Below are positions 27,001 to 36,781 of a DNA stretch of 64,000 bases, one piece after another. The position numbers and the translations under genes were made by a program. The notes below the pieces were generated by a model. That model did no database searches and was not told the origin of the DNA. It was given only the letters and a program-made list of their open reading frames with translations. Position 1 is the first letter of the stretch, and each line of letters opens with the position of its first letter. The stretch lies in the NCBI GenBank assembly GCA_965226695.1, contig OZ245405.1, positions 1,922,001 to 1,986,000 on the forward strand. The letters run 5' to 3'. The DNA is from CATOSD01 sp965226695. Lineage in GTDB: Bacteria; Chloroflexota; Dehalococcoidia; Lucifugimonadales; CATOSD01.

Positions 27001-29763
27001 GTCGGTCTGGTCCACCGAAACCATTCCCCCCTGGTTCTGGGCCGCGGCGGTCACGGTCACCCGGCCCTGGTCGTGGGCCACAAAGGCGGTGTAGGCCAGA
27101 ACCTCAGAGTCGAAAGCAGGAAACAGCCTCGCACCCTCCACTGCCAGGCTCGCCAGCGGCGCCGACTCCATCTCGAGGGAGTTGCGACTGACGGTGAGGT
27201 TGTAGATCTCGGTGGTTACCCTGTCCTCGGCGGTGACGGTGATCGTCACGGAGTTGGTCCCCACATCGAGTGGGATCTGGATCCCCTCAGCATCGGTGTT
27301 GGCGTCGGGCGGGTCGGCCTCGATGGTCGCGCCGTCGTCGGTCTTCGGCTCCAGAGTGATACGGTCACTCTGGAGTTTACGGTCGCGGAGTATGTTTTGA
27401 CCGCGGTCTGGAATTCGGGTGACAAGGTGACGTCGGGTACGACAAGGTCCTTTAGTGTGGCGTCCGTAGACGGAGACTCCGCCCGATTGATGGTCAGGTT
27501 ATAGTCTTGGGTGGTTGACGCATTCGGGGCCGTGACGGTGATGGTGACCGGGTTGTCGCCGGCTGCAAGGGGGCGCTGGTAGTCGTCCGTGGTGTCGTCG
27601 GCGTCCAACGGTTCGTATGAAACGGTCGCATCTGGCTGGTTCGGCATAACCCTGATTGTGGCGGTGGCGATGTCGTGGTCGACCGAGGCCGTGTAGTCCA
27701 GCAGGTCGTACACGAAAGACGGAGACATCTCCGCTCCCAGCACCTCCAAGGCCTCCAGCGTAGCATCGGTTTCCGTGGGCGGACTCACCGATATAAACAC
27801 ACTGTAATAATTGATTGAGGTGTAACGCCCCGCGGTATGTGAGACGACAACTGTGAAGACGCTCATCGCCGGTCCGGCGCCCGGACGACTGGGGCGCAGG
27901 TTCACCTGGTGTCCCGGCTGGTTGGTGTCGGCGTCGGGAGGTACGACCCTAGCCTTACCACCGTCGACCGCAGTGTCCGTCACGGTTATCTGCCTGACTT
28001 CGCTGGGCAAGGTCAAGGTGTCTCGGCAGGAGTCGGAAATGTCCACGGTCTGGTCACCGTAGGAGATGATGAGGTCATCTATTCGTGAACATGCCCCGCT
28101 GTGCCGAGTGGTCCTGTCGGAGCGCCCGTCGTCGCGCTGGATGCTGTCCGGCTTCTCCAGCATCACACCGTACATGTCCTGACGCATCCCGTCCGCGGAG
28201 GTCACCCTCACCAGCACCAGGGAATCGGCGTCGGCTGGCGACAGTCGGGCTTGGTATCCCAGGGTGTTCGGGTCGGCATCCGCACTCTCCAGTACCATCT
28301 TCTTCCCGTCGACACGCACCGCAAATATCTCGGACGTGGCCCCGTCCTCGGTGGTCTCGTAGCTAATGGTAGTCTCGGTCACATTGGGGTGTAGACGTAC
28401 CAGGTAATGGGACTCGTAGGGCGCGAAGTGCAACTCAGGCGTGCCGGTCAGCGTGATGCCGGACAGTGTCGCCGGAGCGTGATCTGGAGCCAAGGCCGGC
28501 CGAGTCTTACGAACCGGCCCTACGCCAACCCTGTTACGTGAGTACACCGCTGCTTTGTACTCCACGCCGCCTTCCGCCCGTGAAAGTCACCCACAGCAGT
28601 TCTCCCCTTGTGTCCGATGGTGTGAACACCCGCGTCTGGGCTTCAGACCACTCACCGTCGTTGCGCGTCAGGTATACGGTATAGTCACGCAGGCGTGTGT
28701 CTACGGCGTTGGCGGGCGACTCCCAGCGAACGGTCAGTCCAGCGGACTCGGTTGGCACCAGTGTCGCCTCCGGCACACGACCCGGAAGCTTCAGACGCTG
28801 CAGAGTGGGGGCAGGCTCGTCCGTGAGGTGATACAACTTCAACTCCACGCTGTCGCCGACCGACCAGTCCTCACCCTCCTCAGGCCAGGCGTAGGGTGTT
28901 CTACCGACGGCGTTTGCGACTATGACGGCGTCTGACAGGGCCAGTTCCTTCTCACCCACCATCAGCATCAGAGCGTGCTCGTGGAAGTTGTCCGTCGTAC
29001 CGCTCACAGTGAAGTACAGCGGCAGTCCCGCGCCCGCAGTGGCGGCGTTCGCCAACCACGCGGTCGTACCGCCGGGAAGGGTGATCCTCCGGTGGTCGAC
29101 TTCGTCGTCGTCGAGGGCGTTGAAACCCATGTGCGAAATCGGGTATGTAAACTTCTCCACAGTAAAGGTGTGCGACCACAGCAACTCCCGGGCGGAATCG
29201 GGCGAGGTGGTTGCGGAAGTCGTGGTGGCCGCAGGTGTCGTGGTGGCCACGGGTGTCGTCGCCGCCGCAGGGGTCGTGGAACCTGGGCGAGTGGGCTCGG
29301 GCGCGCTGGGCAGGGTTGTGGTGGCATTAACCCAGGGGCCGCTCCAGGGGTCCGAGGCATACACCCCATCATTGTACCTTGCGCGCATCCGCACCCGGTA
29401 CTCGGCGCCTGCCCGGAGGTCGACAACCGTGAAGGAGAGGAGGTCGCCATCCGGGTAGGCGTTGCCACGGTCTTCCTCGTTAGGGGCCGCCCAGCCAACG
29501 AACTTCTCGCCTGCGGGTGTCCATGAGATCCGGTAGTCGGAGGGTTCCGGGTCGGGCTTGTCCCAGGAGATCAGAAGCTCCCCGGGGTTATCGCTTGCCA
29601 AGGTCAGGCCGGTGATGGCTCCGCGGTTGTCCTGCTGGGCCAAGACCGGAGCGCCTGGCGTGTTGGAGATGAACAGGACCAGGGCCACCGCCAGACTGGT
29701 CAGAGCGAGAAGTATCGACTTCTGCGGTTGGGGACTGATGTCGCTTCCAGGATTGGCCAACAT
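24081..29763 (-). pseudogene. Giant multidomain secreted adhesin-like protein, about 1,890 aa, three frameshifts
   Basis: Four abutting minus-strand frames (29763-28534, 28565-27246, 27264-26587, 26687-24081) read as one protein. Order: signal peptide (LAVALVLFISNTPGAPVLAQ), FN3, Thr/Pro linker, a domain beginning ELLWSHTFTVEKFT, a second FN3 ending GVEYKAAVYSRNRVG, four or five cadherin-like beta sandwiches (LSPEFQTAVKTYSATV and similar), RCC1-like repeats (CGLRSDDSQHCWG), three Calx-beta domains (SxSVSLAVTGTASSSDYTL), another cadherin-like domain, and LWSDGATMWV repeats at the end. Breaks are near 28555 (ggcggaaggcgg), 27370 (near actctggag) and 26665 (tggggaaac); each rejoins by one base. 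The modules suggest cell-surface adhesion or matrix binding with calcium. No anchor is visible at the C terminus. Confidence 0.72.
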
Positions 29764-30036
29764 GCTGCACTCCCTCAGTCGCCGCTAGCCTAAGCCCACA
29801 ACTCGTTAGGAGAGACCTGGGCCGTTCTCCCTGGTACTTATCGAAACACCTAAACAGGTCTCGACCCTAAACATCTTCGGGTGGCGAGCAGAGCAACGTC
29901 TCCAGTCATCGACGGCTACCCCAAAACGTTGTACATCACGCCACGGTGTTGGAATAGGTCACTAGGAAAAAACGGCCTTTGTCTTTTGCTCGTTTACAGA
30001 ACAGAGTCTTGCCTATTCCCATTGGTACATTTCGCT
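29764..30036. other. Upstream region of the giant gene and left flank of IS1182 copy 2
   Basis: Holds the promoter region of the minus-strand adhesin. The last 40 bases (about 29998-30036) read on the minus strand as the likely lost end of the viperin-partner gene now on the far side of the IS elements. No other gene is seen. Confidence 0.4.
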
Positions 30037-30040
30037 CTAG

Positions 30041-31189
30041 CAGCCCGTCCGAGAAACACGGTAGGCGAGTGTTCTCGGGGGTATAACAGGCGCAGTTCAG
30101 TAGCGTGGAGTCGGCGATGAGCAAGACGTACCGTCCCTATGATCCAGACCGGCAGTTGCTGTTGCCAGCGGCATTGCGGGAGTGGTTGCCGGACGACCAT
30201 CCGGCTTACTTCATCTCCGACGTCGTTGACCAGTTGGAGCTGTTTGAGATCACCGCCTGCTACGAGCGGGAGAGCAGAGGCGGGCCACCGTATCATCCGC
30301 GGATGATGGTCGAGGTGTTGCTCTACGGCTACTGCGTGGGAGTGGCGTCCTCCCGACGAATCGCCCAGCAGCTCCACGAGGACATAGCCTTCCGGGTGTT
30401 GGCGGCGAACAACACGCCGGATTTCCGCACCATCTCGGACTTCCGCAATGACAATCTGGAAGCGCTGTCGGGCCTGTTCCTGCAGGTATTGGCGTTGTGC
30501 CGGCAGGCGGGTCTGGTGAAGCTGGGTCACGTGGCGTTGGACGGCACCAAGGTGAGGGCCAACGCATCCAGGCACAAGGCGATGAGTTACGGTCGGCGGT
30601 GACGATGGTGGAGGAGGCCATCGACAACGTCGGCGCAGTGCCCAAAGAGGTGTCCGCCGACGCAGGCTACTACTCTGCACAGGCGGTCGATGGTCTGTAC
30701 GGGCTGTGCGTGGACCCGTTCGTCGCGCCGGAGCAGACCCGCCACGGTCGAGTTGTGCCGCCAGCGCCCCGAGGTCGCATACCCAGCAATCTGTCTCCCA
30801 GGGATCGGATGCGCCGGAAGCTGCAGACCAAACGGGGCCGGCAACACTACGCTCTGCGCATACAGACGGTGGAGCCGGTGTTCGGCCGGATCAAGCAGGG
30901 CCGAGGCTTCCGCCAGTTCCTGCTGCGGGGCCTGGAGAAGGTCAGCGGAGAGTGGTCGCTGATCTGCACCGGTCCCAACCTGCTCAAGCTGTTCAGGTTT
31001 GGGGCGGCTCAGCCTCGTGAAACACCGGCCAACAGGTTTGCCGCAAGTGTCCCGAACATCGTCAGGGTGGTCGGCACAGTGAGGCGTACGAAACTATTGG
31101 TCCGCCAGTGGCTGCACCCGGCAACAATAGCTGTCGCCGTCTGACCTCGCCTGTATCCAAGACACGCCAGGTAATCCTCAGACGGGCTG
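30041..31189 (+). mobile_element. IS1182-family element, copy 2 (internally deleted)
   Basis: CTAG at both edges (30037-30040 and 31190-31193), and inverted repeats cagcccgtccgag / cagcccgtctgag. The right CTAG is also the left target site of the IS5-family element that follows. It has the same orientation as copies 1 and 3. A deletion joining agttacggtcgg to cggtgacgatggtgg breaks the reading frame. Confidence 0.82.
30117..31144 (+). pseudogene. IS1182-family transposase, out-of-frame internal deletion
   Basis: ATG 30117. The N-terminal part to KAMSYGR is intact, then the frame stops at 30602. The C-terminal part resumes in another frame from about 30608 (VEEAIDNVGAVPKEVSADAGYY, key part SADAGYYSAQAVDGL) through VEPVFGRIKQGRGFRQF to the stop at 31144. 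Relative to copy 3 about 240 bp are missing. The 3' part preserves the longer C terminus (LFRFGAAQPRET) lost in copy 1. It cannot make an active enzyme. Confidence 0.82.
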
Positions 31190-31193
31190 CTAG

Positions 31194-32391
31194 GAATACT
31201 CTGAACAAGTCTGGTGTATTGTGGCATGGTAATATGCCATACACAAAGCAGAGATGTTTGGGGTGAAGGCACGATGGACCAGCCAACATTTGCCGACTTG
31301 GAATACGAGAGCAAGAAGCGCAAGACCCGGCGGGAGATATTCCTTGAGCGCATGGACGGTCTGATCCCGTGGGAACAGCTCGTAGAACGCATCCGCCCGT
31401 TCTATCCCAGGGCAGGCCGGGGCCGGCGACCCTATGAGTTGTCTGTGATGCTGCGGATTCACTGCGTGCAGATGTTCTACAACCTTAGTGATCCTGGTAT
31501 GGAGGACATGCTCTACGAGGTCGAGGCGGTGAGACGGTTCGCAGGGTTGAGGCTGTCGGGCCCGCTCCCGGACGAGACGACGATCCTGAACTTCCGCCAT
31601 CTGCTGGAAGAGCACGAGTTGGGACAGGGTCTGTTCGAGGAGATCAGCCGTCATCTGGAGTCCCAGGGGCTGCGGCTTCGGGAGGGAACGATCGTGGACG
31701 CGAGCATCATCGAGGCGCCATCGTCAACGAAGAATCGTGCAGGCAAGCGAGATCCTGAGATGCGTCAGACGAAGAAGGGGAATGAGTGGCGCTTCGGGAT
31801 GAAGGTACACGTCGGTGCGGACGCTGAGACGGGAGTAGTACATAGCGTGACGACGACACCTGCGAACGTTCATGACGTGACGGAGGCTCACCGGCTGCTG
31901 CACGGTGGAGAGAATCGAGTGTGGGGCGATGCGGGGTATCAGGGAGTCGACAAGCGATTGGAGAATCGCGAGTTGGATGTGGACTGGCAGGTAGCGATGA
32001 GGCCCGGGAGACGTCGGCAACTGGAGCCGGGAAGCTATGAGGCGCTTATGGAGAAGCGCAAGGCGTCGACCAGGGCGAAGGTGGAGCATCCGTTCCTGTA
32101 CGTGAAGCGGCACTTCGGATACGCCAAGGTGCGTTACCGAGGGTTGGCAAAGAACACGCAACGACTGACGTTGCTACTGGGGATGACGAACTTGATAAGG
32201 GCGGAGCGGTACCTGGCAGCCTGACGAGGGCGAAGTGCGCCCAAGCTGGACAAACGAACGTAGATACGCCTTAGCAGAGCCGTTTCAGGACCACAAGACC
32301 TCTATCGACACACCGTAGCAGGAAGAAACACCTCGGACAGTCCACTTACTGTCCATCACATACGATATGCCCTCAATTGTTCAGAGGTTCC
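31194..32391 (+). mobile_element. IS5-family element, intact, nested at the edge of IS1182 copy 2
   Basis: 1198 bp flanked by CTAG (31190-31193 and 32392-32395). Terminal repeats: left gaatactctgaacaa, right (reverse strand) ggaacctctgaacaa, identical over the inner ten bases. The left CTAG is also the right edge of IS1182 copy 2, so one element landed exactly at the other's end. The right end cuts off the 3' part of the viperin-partner gene. Confidence 0.82.
31274..32224 (+). CDS. IS5-family transposase
   Basis: 316 aa from ATG 31274, preceded by GGGGTGAAGG. Full length for the IS5 group. It has the N-terminal DUF772 region (IPWEQLVERIRPFYP, GRRPYELSVMLRIHC), DDE catalytic residues in GTIVDASIIEAPSSTKN (first Asp) and VWGDAGYQGVDKR (second Asp), and the Glu region RAKVEHPFLYVKRHFGYAKVRYRGLAKN, here EHPFLYVKRHFG. 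No frameshift or stop, so it is probably functional and may act on the CTAG-flanked element around it. Confidence 0.93.
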   Translation: MDQPTFADLEYESKKRKTRREIFLERMDGLIPWEQLVERIRPFYPRAGRGRRPYELSVMLRIHCVQMFYNLSDPGMEDMLYEVEAVRRFAGLRLSGPLPDETTILNFRHLLEEHELGQGLFEEISRHLESQGLRLREGTIVDASIIEAPSSTKNRAGKRDPEMRQTKKGNEWRFGMKVHVGADAETGVVHSVTTTPANVHDVTEAHRLLHGGENRVWGDAGYQGVDKRLENRELDVDWQVAMRPGRRRQLEPGSYEALMEKRKASTRAKVEHPFLYVKRHFGYAKVRYRGLAKNTQRLTLLLGMTNLIRAERYLAA

Positions 32392-33074
32392 CTAGCAAGA
32401 TTCTGGTCGGATGGCCGTAGACCATGGTACAGCCTGGCTTCCACTGAGTTGTCATTTGCCCCTACTGATTCGGCGAATCTGTTTAGGGAAACTCCCGCAT
32501 CACCACGCATTCTGTTCAGGTAGTCTGCACGGCGGTTGACGCTGGCCCAGTCCAGGAAGTCGAGGGTGGTCGGGGACGCGCCTGTTAGGTGAAGATGGGC
32601 AGCGACTCTCACGGCCATGTCGATTGCCGCGAGCCTTGAGTACGTCTGCCATACATCGGGCAAATGGCGGGGATACACCCGCAACATCCGGGGTTTGAGG
32701 AAAGCTCTGAACTGGTCCCACCAAGCCGCGTGCCAACAGAGTGCTTTGGCCACCTCGGCAGAAGCCGATGAAGGCTCACTTGCCGAATGGGTGGGTAGGC
32801 CGAATCCCAATTCTGACAATGCGTCTGAGGATGCCTCGATTATCTCGTCTCGACTGGAGTCCTTAACACGGTCTTGTAAGTGCCCTGAGAAGTATCGACG
32901 GTCCGTACGGGGTTGAAGCCTGGGATCGTTCACACCCAGACTCTTCACCAAGGTACCCAGTATCTGCCTGCTGGTAGGCAGCTGCGGCAAAACCTCCAGT
33001 TCAGGCTTGCCATGTGAGTCTCGGCTATCGTCTCTCTCTGACACTTCGCTCTCGCTTTCCGTTAGTTCTCCCAA
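32373..33074 (-). CDS. Viperin-partner protein, helical, with a possible C-terminal HTH; 3' end replaced by IS
   Basis: 233 aa, not recognised. ATG 33074 lies inside the end of the viperin gene (13-bp overlap), so the two are translationally coupled. The N-terminal 30 residues are acidic and disordered. Two helical regions follow: TSRQILGTLVKSLGVNDPRL with RRYFSGHLQDRV, and a middle region with ALCWHAAWWDQFRAFLKPRM. The end, SLNRFAESVGANDNSVEARLYHGLRPSDQNL, shown as SLNRFAESVGANDNSVEA and RPSDQNLA, resembles an XRE-like helix-turn-helix. The last four residues come from the IS5 end. Rejoining across both IS elements at CTAG gives DQNLARAKCTNGNRQDSVL and a stop, perhaps the original tail. Possible roles are regulator or cofactor of the viperin; neither is shown. 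Confidence 0.65.
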   Translation of the reverse strand: MGELTESESEVSERDDSRDSHGKPELEVLPQLPTSRQILGTLVKSLGVNDPRLQPRTDRRYFSGHLQDRVKDSSRDEIIEASSDALSELGFGLPTHSASEPSSASAEVAKALCWHAAWWDQFRAFLKPRMLRVYPRHLPDVWQTYSRLAAIDMAVRVAAHLHLTGASPTTLDFLDWASVNRRADYLNRMRGDAGVSLNRFAESVGANDNSVEARLYHGLRPSDQNLAREPLNN

Positions 33075-33937
33075 TCATACAAGCCGTTTCTCAACAAGAA
33101 CCTGTTGGGGTCCAACGAAACGTCCTTCAACGCTTCTTCAACTCCCACCTCAATTGTGGGTCGACTGTAAGTGTGGAATCCAGAAACATTATCAAAGAAG
33201 CGTCCTGCGGGATCCACCATCACGTAACTCCCGGTCATTAGCTCATTACTTTCCGGTACTACTACGACTCCATAAGACTCGACGCAAAGGCTGCGCTGTA
33301 CGTACCGGTCGAATTCGTCGGAGGAAACCACGTGCTCTCCAACAAGGCGGTCGTTCTGACCCTTTACGGGGAGCACTTGGAGCAGCTTCCATCTCTCCGG
33401 TCGGGCCTCCAGTATGAAGTCGGTCAACCCCTCGTTAAGGTTGCTCCTCGTCACAACGGTGTTGATCTTTGCACGGACATCGTGCTGTTTGAGGATAGCA
33501 ATTGCCCTGAGGTAGTCGTGCTGACTAATGGGACCTGATCGGGTTGTCCTGCCAGTCCGCGACAACGTTTTTGGGTCCACCGAGTCTATGCTCAAAGCAA
33601 CCCAATCGAGACAGCCATCTATTTCTTCCAGCCATTCCGCGGTGATTCTGCTCCCGTTGGTCGCCACTGATGTTGTGAAGGCCATTTCCTTAGCCTTCTG
33701 GATTAGATCGGGCAGCCACGGGCAAAGTGTGGGTTCTCCACCGGCGAAGTTGATCTTCTGGAAACCGGCTTGAGCGAGGGACTCCACCACTGTGATGGAG
33801 ACGCCTATTCCAAGATGGCCCTTAGGCAGGATGTGAGGATCGATGTCTTGGAAGGTTGCGAAGCAGAAGCTGCATCTCATGTTGCAGGACTTCCAGAGGT
33901 GGTAGTTGACCGAGGGTATCTCGTTCGCGATGCTCAT
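33062..33937 (-). CDS. Prokaryotic viperin (pVip), radical-SAM ddhNTP synthase
   Basis: 291 aa. Viperins use SAM and a [4Fe-4S] cluster to dehydrate NTPs to 3'-deoxy-3',4'-didehydro-NTPs, chain terminators that block phage or viral RNA synthesis. The N terminus SVNYHLWKSCNMRCSFCFA holds the cluster cysteines C18, C22 and C25 in the viperin form CNxxCxFCF. Other hallmarks are KINFAGGEPTL, SVATNGSRI, the WVALSIDS strand, INTVVTRSN, RWKLLQVLPVKGQND, VVPESNELMTGSYVMVD, and the C-terminal FLLRNGLYDW, all closely parallel to animal viperin. These separate it from MoaA or NrdG. First in a two-gene unit with the overlapping gene downstream. It lies in a defence cluster with RM and TA genes. Which NTP it uses cannot be told. 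Confidence 0.93.
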   Translation of the reverse strand: MSIANEIPSVNYHLWKSCNMRCSFCFATFQDIDPHILPKGHLGIGVSITVVESLAQAGFQKINFAGGEPTLCPWLPDLIQKAKEMAFTTSVATNGSRITAEWLEEIDGCLDWVALSIDSVDPKTLSRTGRTTRSGPISQHDYLRAIAILKQHDVRAKINTVVTRSNLNEGLTDFILEARPERWKLLQVLPVKGQNDRLVGEHVVSSDEFDRYVQRSLCVESYGVVVVPESNELMTGSYVMVDPAGRFFDNVSGFHTYSRPTIEVGVEEALKDVSLDPNRFLLRNGLYDWEN

Positions 33938-34878
33938 GTTGCTCCTTGAGTCCTGATGGACAAGGACACCTGATGTCCTGATGTTACGGGACTAAACTGC
34001 TTGCCGAATCCCCAGTTGAATGGACGATTTCCCTTGCTGGATAGCGAACGCAAGGGCATTCCTCGGCTTTGGGTGGGAACTTGACCGTCAGATTGGTCTA
34101 CACACTCAACCAGTCCGCTACTCGGGCAAAGGCCGGTCATGGCCGCGCCGGCTTGGACTCAGCGCAATTTTTTGGCGTGGCGGTTGAAGAAGACCATCGG
34201 TTGGAATGGCGGAACGTAGACGGTACCACTCTTGAGGGGCGCGTCAACGACTCTTGGAGCGTCGGCGAAGACGGTTCTGTTTTGTCTTGGAGGCACAGAG
34301 ATTGACGGATAAGTACTCAGGTCGTGTAAACGCCAACGCAGAACTGGAGATTCAGGACCAAAACGCCGTGCGATTCGGCATTGACCTCGGCAATCTCTCC
34401 GGGCGTATGCAACTGCCAAGGGAGAACGTCGACTCAGTCTCGTCGTGTGTGCGGCACTACAGGTTGCCGCTGGAGCGGGCTAGGCAATGTAAGCTGGTTC
34501 TGACCCGTGTGAGGGGAGTGGTCTGAGGCATATGGACCCACTGAGTGGATGGGAGCGGCGCCCGATAGAGTCCCGTGGGAAAGCATGCACTGGAACTGTT
34601 TCGAGAGTTAACCCGGGGGTCTAGACGTAAGGCGTTCTCATTTGTGCGATGGGCCGACCTGAGCAGCGAAGATCCCGGCCTAGAAGGACAGAACAGATGA
34701 AGGATGTGCCGGTGAGGCTAGGTGTTCGCGCGAGGGAGCCGCCCTGACTAATGCCCTATTCTTAGCGCACCTCACCGACCCGCTACGTCGTAGAAAGAGC
34801 CGGAGTCCGGCAAGGGCCACTGGTTGTGGTATTTTCTCACCTCTGCCCATGGCCGGGCTCAGCTCGCCCGGCGCATGA
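33938..34878. other. Gene-poor region between viperin and hsdM
   Basis: No confident gene. The first 100 bases must hold the viperin promoter and leader. On the plus strand 34300-34526 a frame reads SGRVNANAELEIQDQNAV and RFGIDLGNLSGRMQLP, and 34150-34305 reads GVAVEEDHRLEWRNVDG; both look like real coding sequence of lost genes but have no usable starts and I cannot identify them. Confidence 0.35.
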
Positions 34879-36446
34879 CTGTCACCGCTGCCGCTCGCCA
34901 AACAGGAACTGGAGTCGAAGCTGTGGCAAGCCGCCGATATACTACGCGGCCAGGTCGACGCCGCCGACTACAAGAACTACATCTTCTCCATCCTCTTCCT
35001 GAAGCGACTCTCCTTCCTGAAGCGACTCTCCGACCGCTTTAGCGAGGAGGTGGAGACCACCGTGGCCTCCGGCGTTCCTCGTGACGCGGCTCTCAACGAT
35101 CGCGACGAGCACGAGTTCTTCGTCCCGGAGTCGGCGCGATGGGAGACGATAACCGCAGCCTCCATGTATTTGGGCGAGACTCTCAACATCGCCAGCCATG
35201 CTGTGGAGGTGGCCAACACCCCCAGGCTGGACGGCGTTCTGGCCGCCACCAACTGGAACAACGAGTCGAAGCTCGGCAGCCCTGCCAACCGTGAGGGCAT
35301 CATACGCAGCCTGCTCAACCATTTCGGCGACCTTGATCTGCGCGACGAGAACCTGCGCGAGGACGCGGCCGGCGGCGGCAACGTTCTCGGCGGCGCCTAC
35401 GAGTACCTGATCAACCGCTTTGCCGACGACGCAGGCAAGAAGGGCGGCGAGTTCTACACTCCGCGGTCGGTGGTCCGCCTCATCATCGAGCTGCTCCGGC
35501 CCAGCGCGGGCATGCGTATCTGCGACCCCGCCGCCGGCTCGGGCGGAATGCTCATCTACGCCGCCCAGTACGTGCGCGAGCACGGCAGAGATATCGGCAA
35601 TCTCGCGATCCACGGCCAGGAGCGTAACCTCGGCACGCTCGCCATCGGCAAGCTCAACCTGCTGCTCCATGGCCTGCGCGCCGCCCGCCTGGAGTCCGGT
35701 GACGTCATCGCCGAGCCTGGGCTGGTAGACCCATCGGGGCAGCTGCTCTCATACGACAGGGTGATCGCGAACCCGCTCTTCAACCTCAAGAACTGGGGCC
35801 ACGACTTCGCCCCCAACGACCCTCACCACCGCTTCGACCGCTACGGCGCGATACCACCCAGAACCAGGGGCGACCTCGCCTTCCTGCTGCACATGCTCAG
35901 CGTGACCAACTCCAGAGGCATGGTGGGCGTGGTGATGCCGCATGGCATCCTGTTCCGGGGCGGCTCCGAGGGCAAGATACGCCGGGGCATCGTGAGGCCG
36001 ACCTGTTCGAGGCGGTGATTGGCCTGGCTCCCAACCTCTTCTCCGGCGCCAGCATCCCCGTCGCCATCTGCGTCCTGAACAAGGCCAAGCCCGCCGCTAG
36101 GCGCGGCAGGGTCCTCTTCGTGGATGCGGCGCAGAAGGGATACTACCGGCAGGAAAAGGCGCGCAACCACATCGACCGCGACCACATTGACAAGATAGTC
36201 GAGGCATACCAGGCCTTCGAGGACATGGAGCGCTTCGCCCACGTCGCGGACCTGGAGGAGATCGAGGCCAACGACTTCAACCTGAACATCAGCCGCTACG
36301 TCGTCACGACCGAGCCGGTGGAGGTGATGTGCGTGGAGGACACCCTGACGCAGCTCCGGGACGCCGAACGCCGGCGCGACGAGGCGGTCGCTAAGATGGA
36401 CGAACTGCTGGCCGAGTTGGGATTTACCCGGCGGCCCGAAGCATGA
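34879..36446 (+). pseudogene. hsdM: Type I restriction-modification methyltransferase subunit HsdM, one frameshift
   Basis: N6-adenine methyltransferase of a type I RM complex (M2S modifies, with R cleaves). The N terminus AKQELESKLWQAADILRGQ lacks a good ATG: a stop at 34876 precedes it, so the start is CTG or was lost by an indel. An 18-bp tandem duplication gives FLKRLSFLKRLS. SAM motif I is ICDPAAGSGGML (about 35520). Motif IV, normally NPPF, reads NPLF (35770-35781), a C-to-T change at a catalytic position. The frame shifts near 35990; one extra G restores IVEADLFEAVIGLAPNLF and runs to 36446 (LLAELGFTRRPEA). With the substitution, duplication and frameshift, loss of activity is likely unless these are errors. 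hsdR is absent. Confidence 0.85.
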
Positions 36447-36503
36447 CCATGGTCATAACCATGCTACAATAGTGGTCGTATTCCACGCGAGAAGGAGCAG
36501 CCG

Positions 36504-36770
36504 ATGACGACCGACGGGAGCACTGTCGGCGCCTCGAGGACCATGAAGGCCTCCGAGTTCAAGGCGAAATGCCTTAAGCTCATGGACGAGGTGGCCGAGA
36601 CGGGCGAGGAGATAGTGATAACCAAGAACGGCAAGCCCACGGCGAGGCTGGTGGCATACCGGGCAACGCCGAAATCGTGGTTTGGCGCAGACCGTGGGAA
36701 GATCGAGATACTCGGCGACATCGTCTCCCCGATAGACGTGGAGTGGGAAGCCGAGTCCAATCCTGACTAG
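36504..36770 (+). CDS. Phd/YefM-family antitoxin, nested between hsdM and hsdS
   Basis: 88 aa. ATG after GAAGGAG. MKASEFKAKCLKLMDEVAETGEEIVITKNGKPTARLV is the classic Phd/YefM DNA-binding fold, short motif ITKNGKPTARLV; the C-terminal part (WFGADRGKIEILGDIVSP) is the toxin-binding tail common to VapB-like partners of PIN toxins. Such antitoxins block their toxin and repress their own promoter. The gene precedes the PIN toxin by 11 bp. A short inverted sequence accatggtcataaccatgg-like at 36447-36465 (catgaccatggtcataaccatg) may be its operator. Confidence 0.88.
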   Translation: MTTDGSTVGASRTMKASEFKAKCLKLMDEVAETGEEIVITKNGKPTARLVAYRATPKSWFGADRGKIEILGDIVSPIDVEWEAESNPD

Positions 36771-36781
36771 GTGCTTAACCC

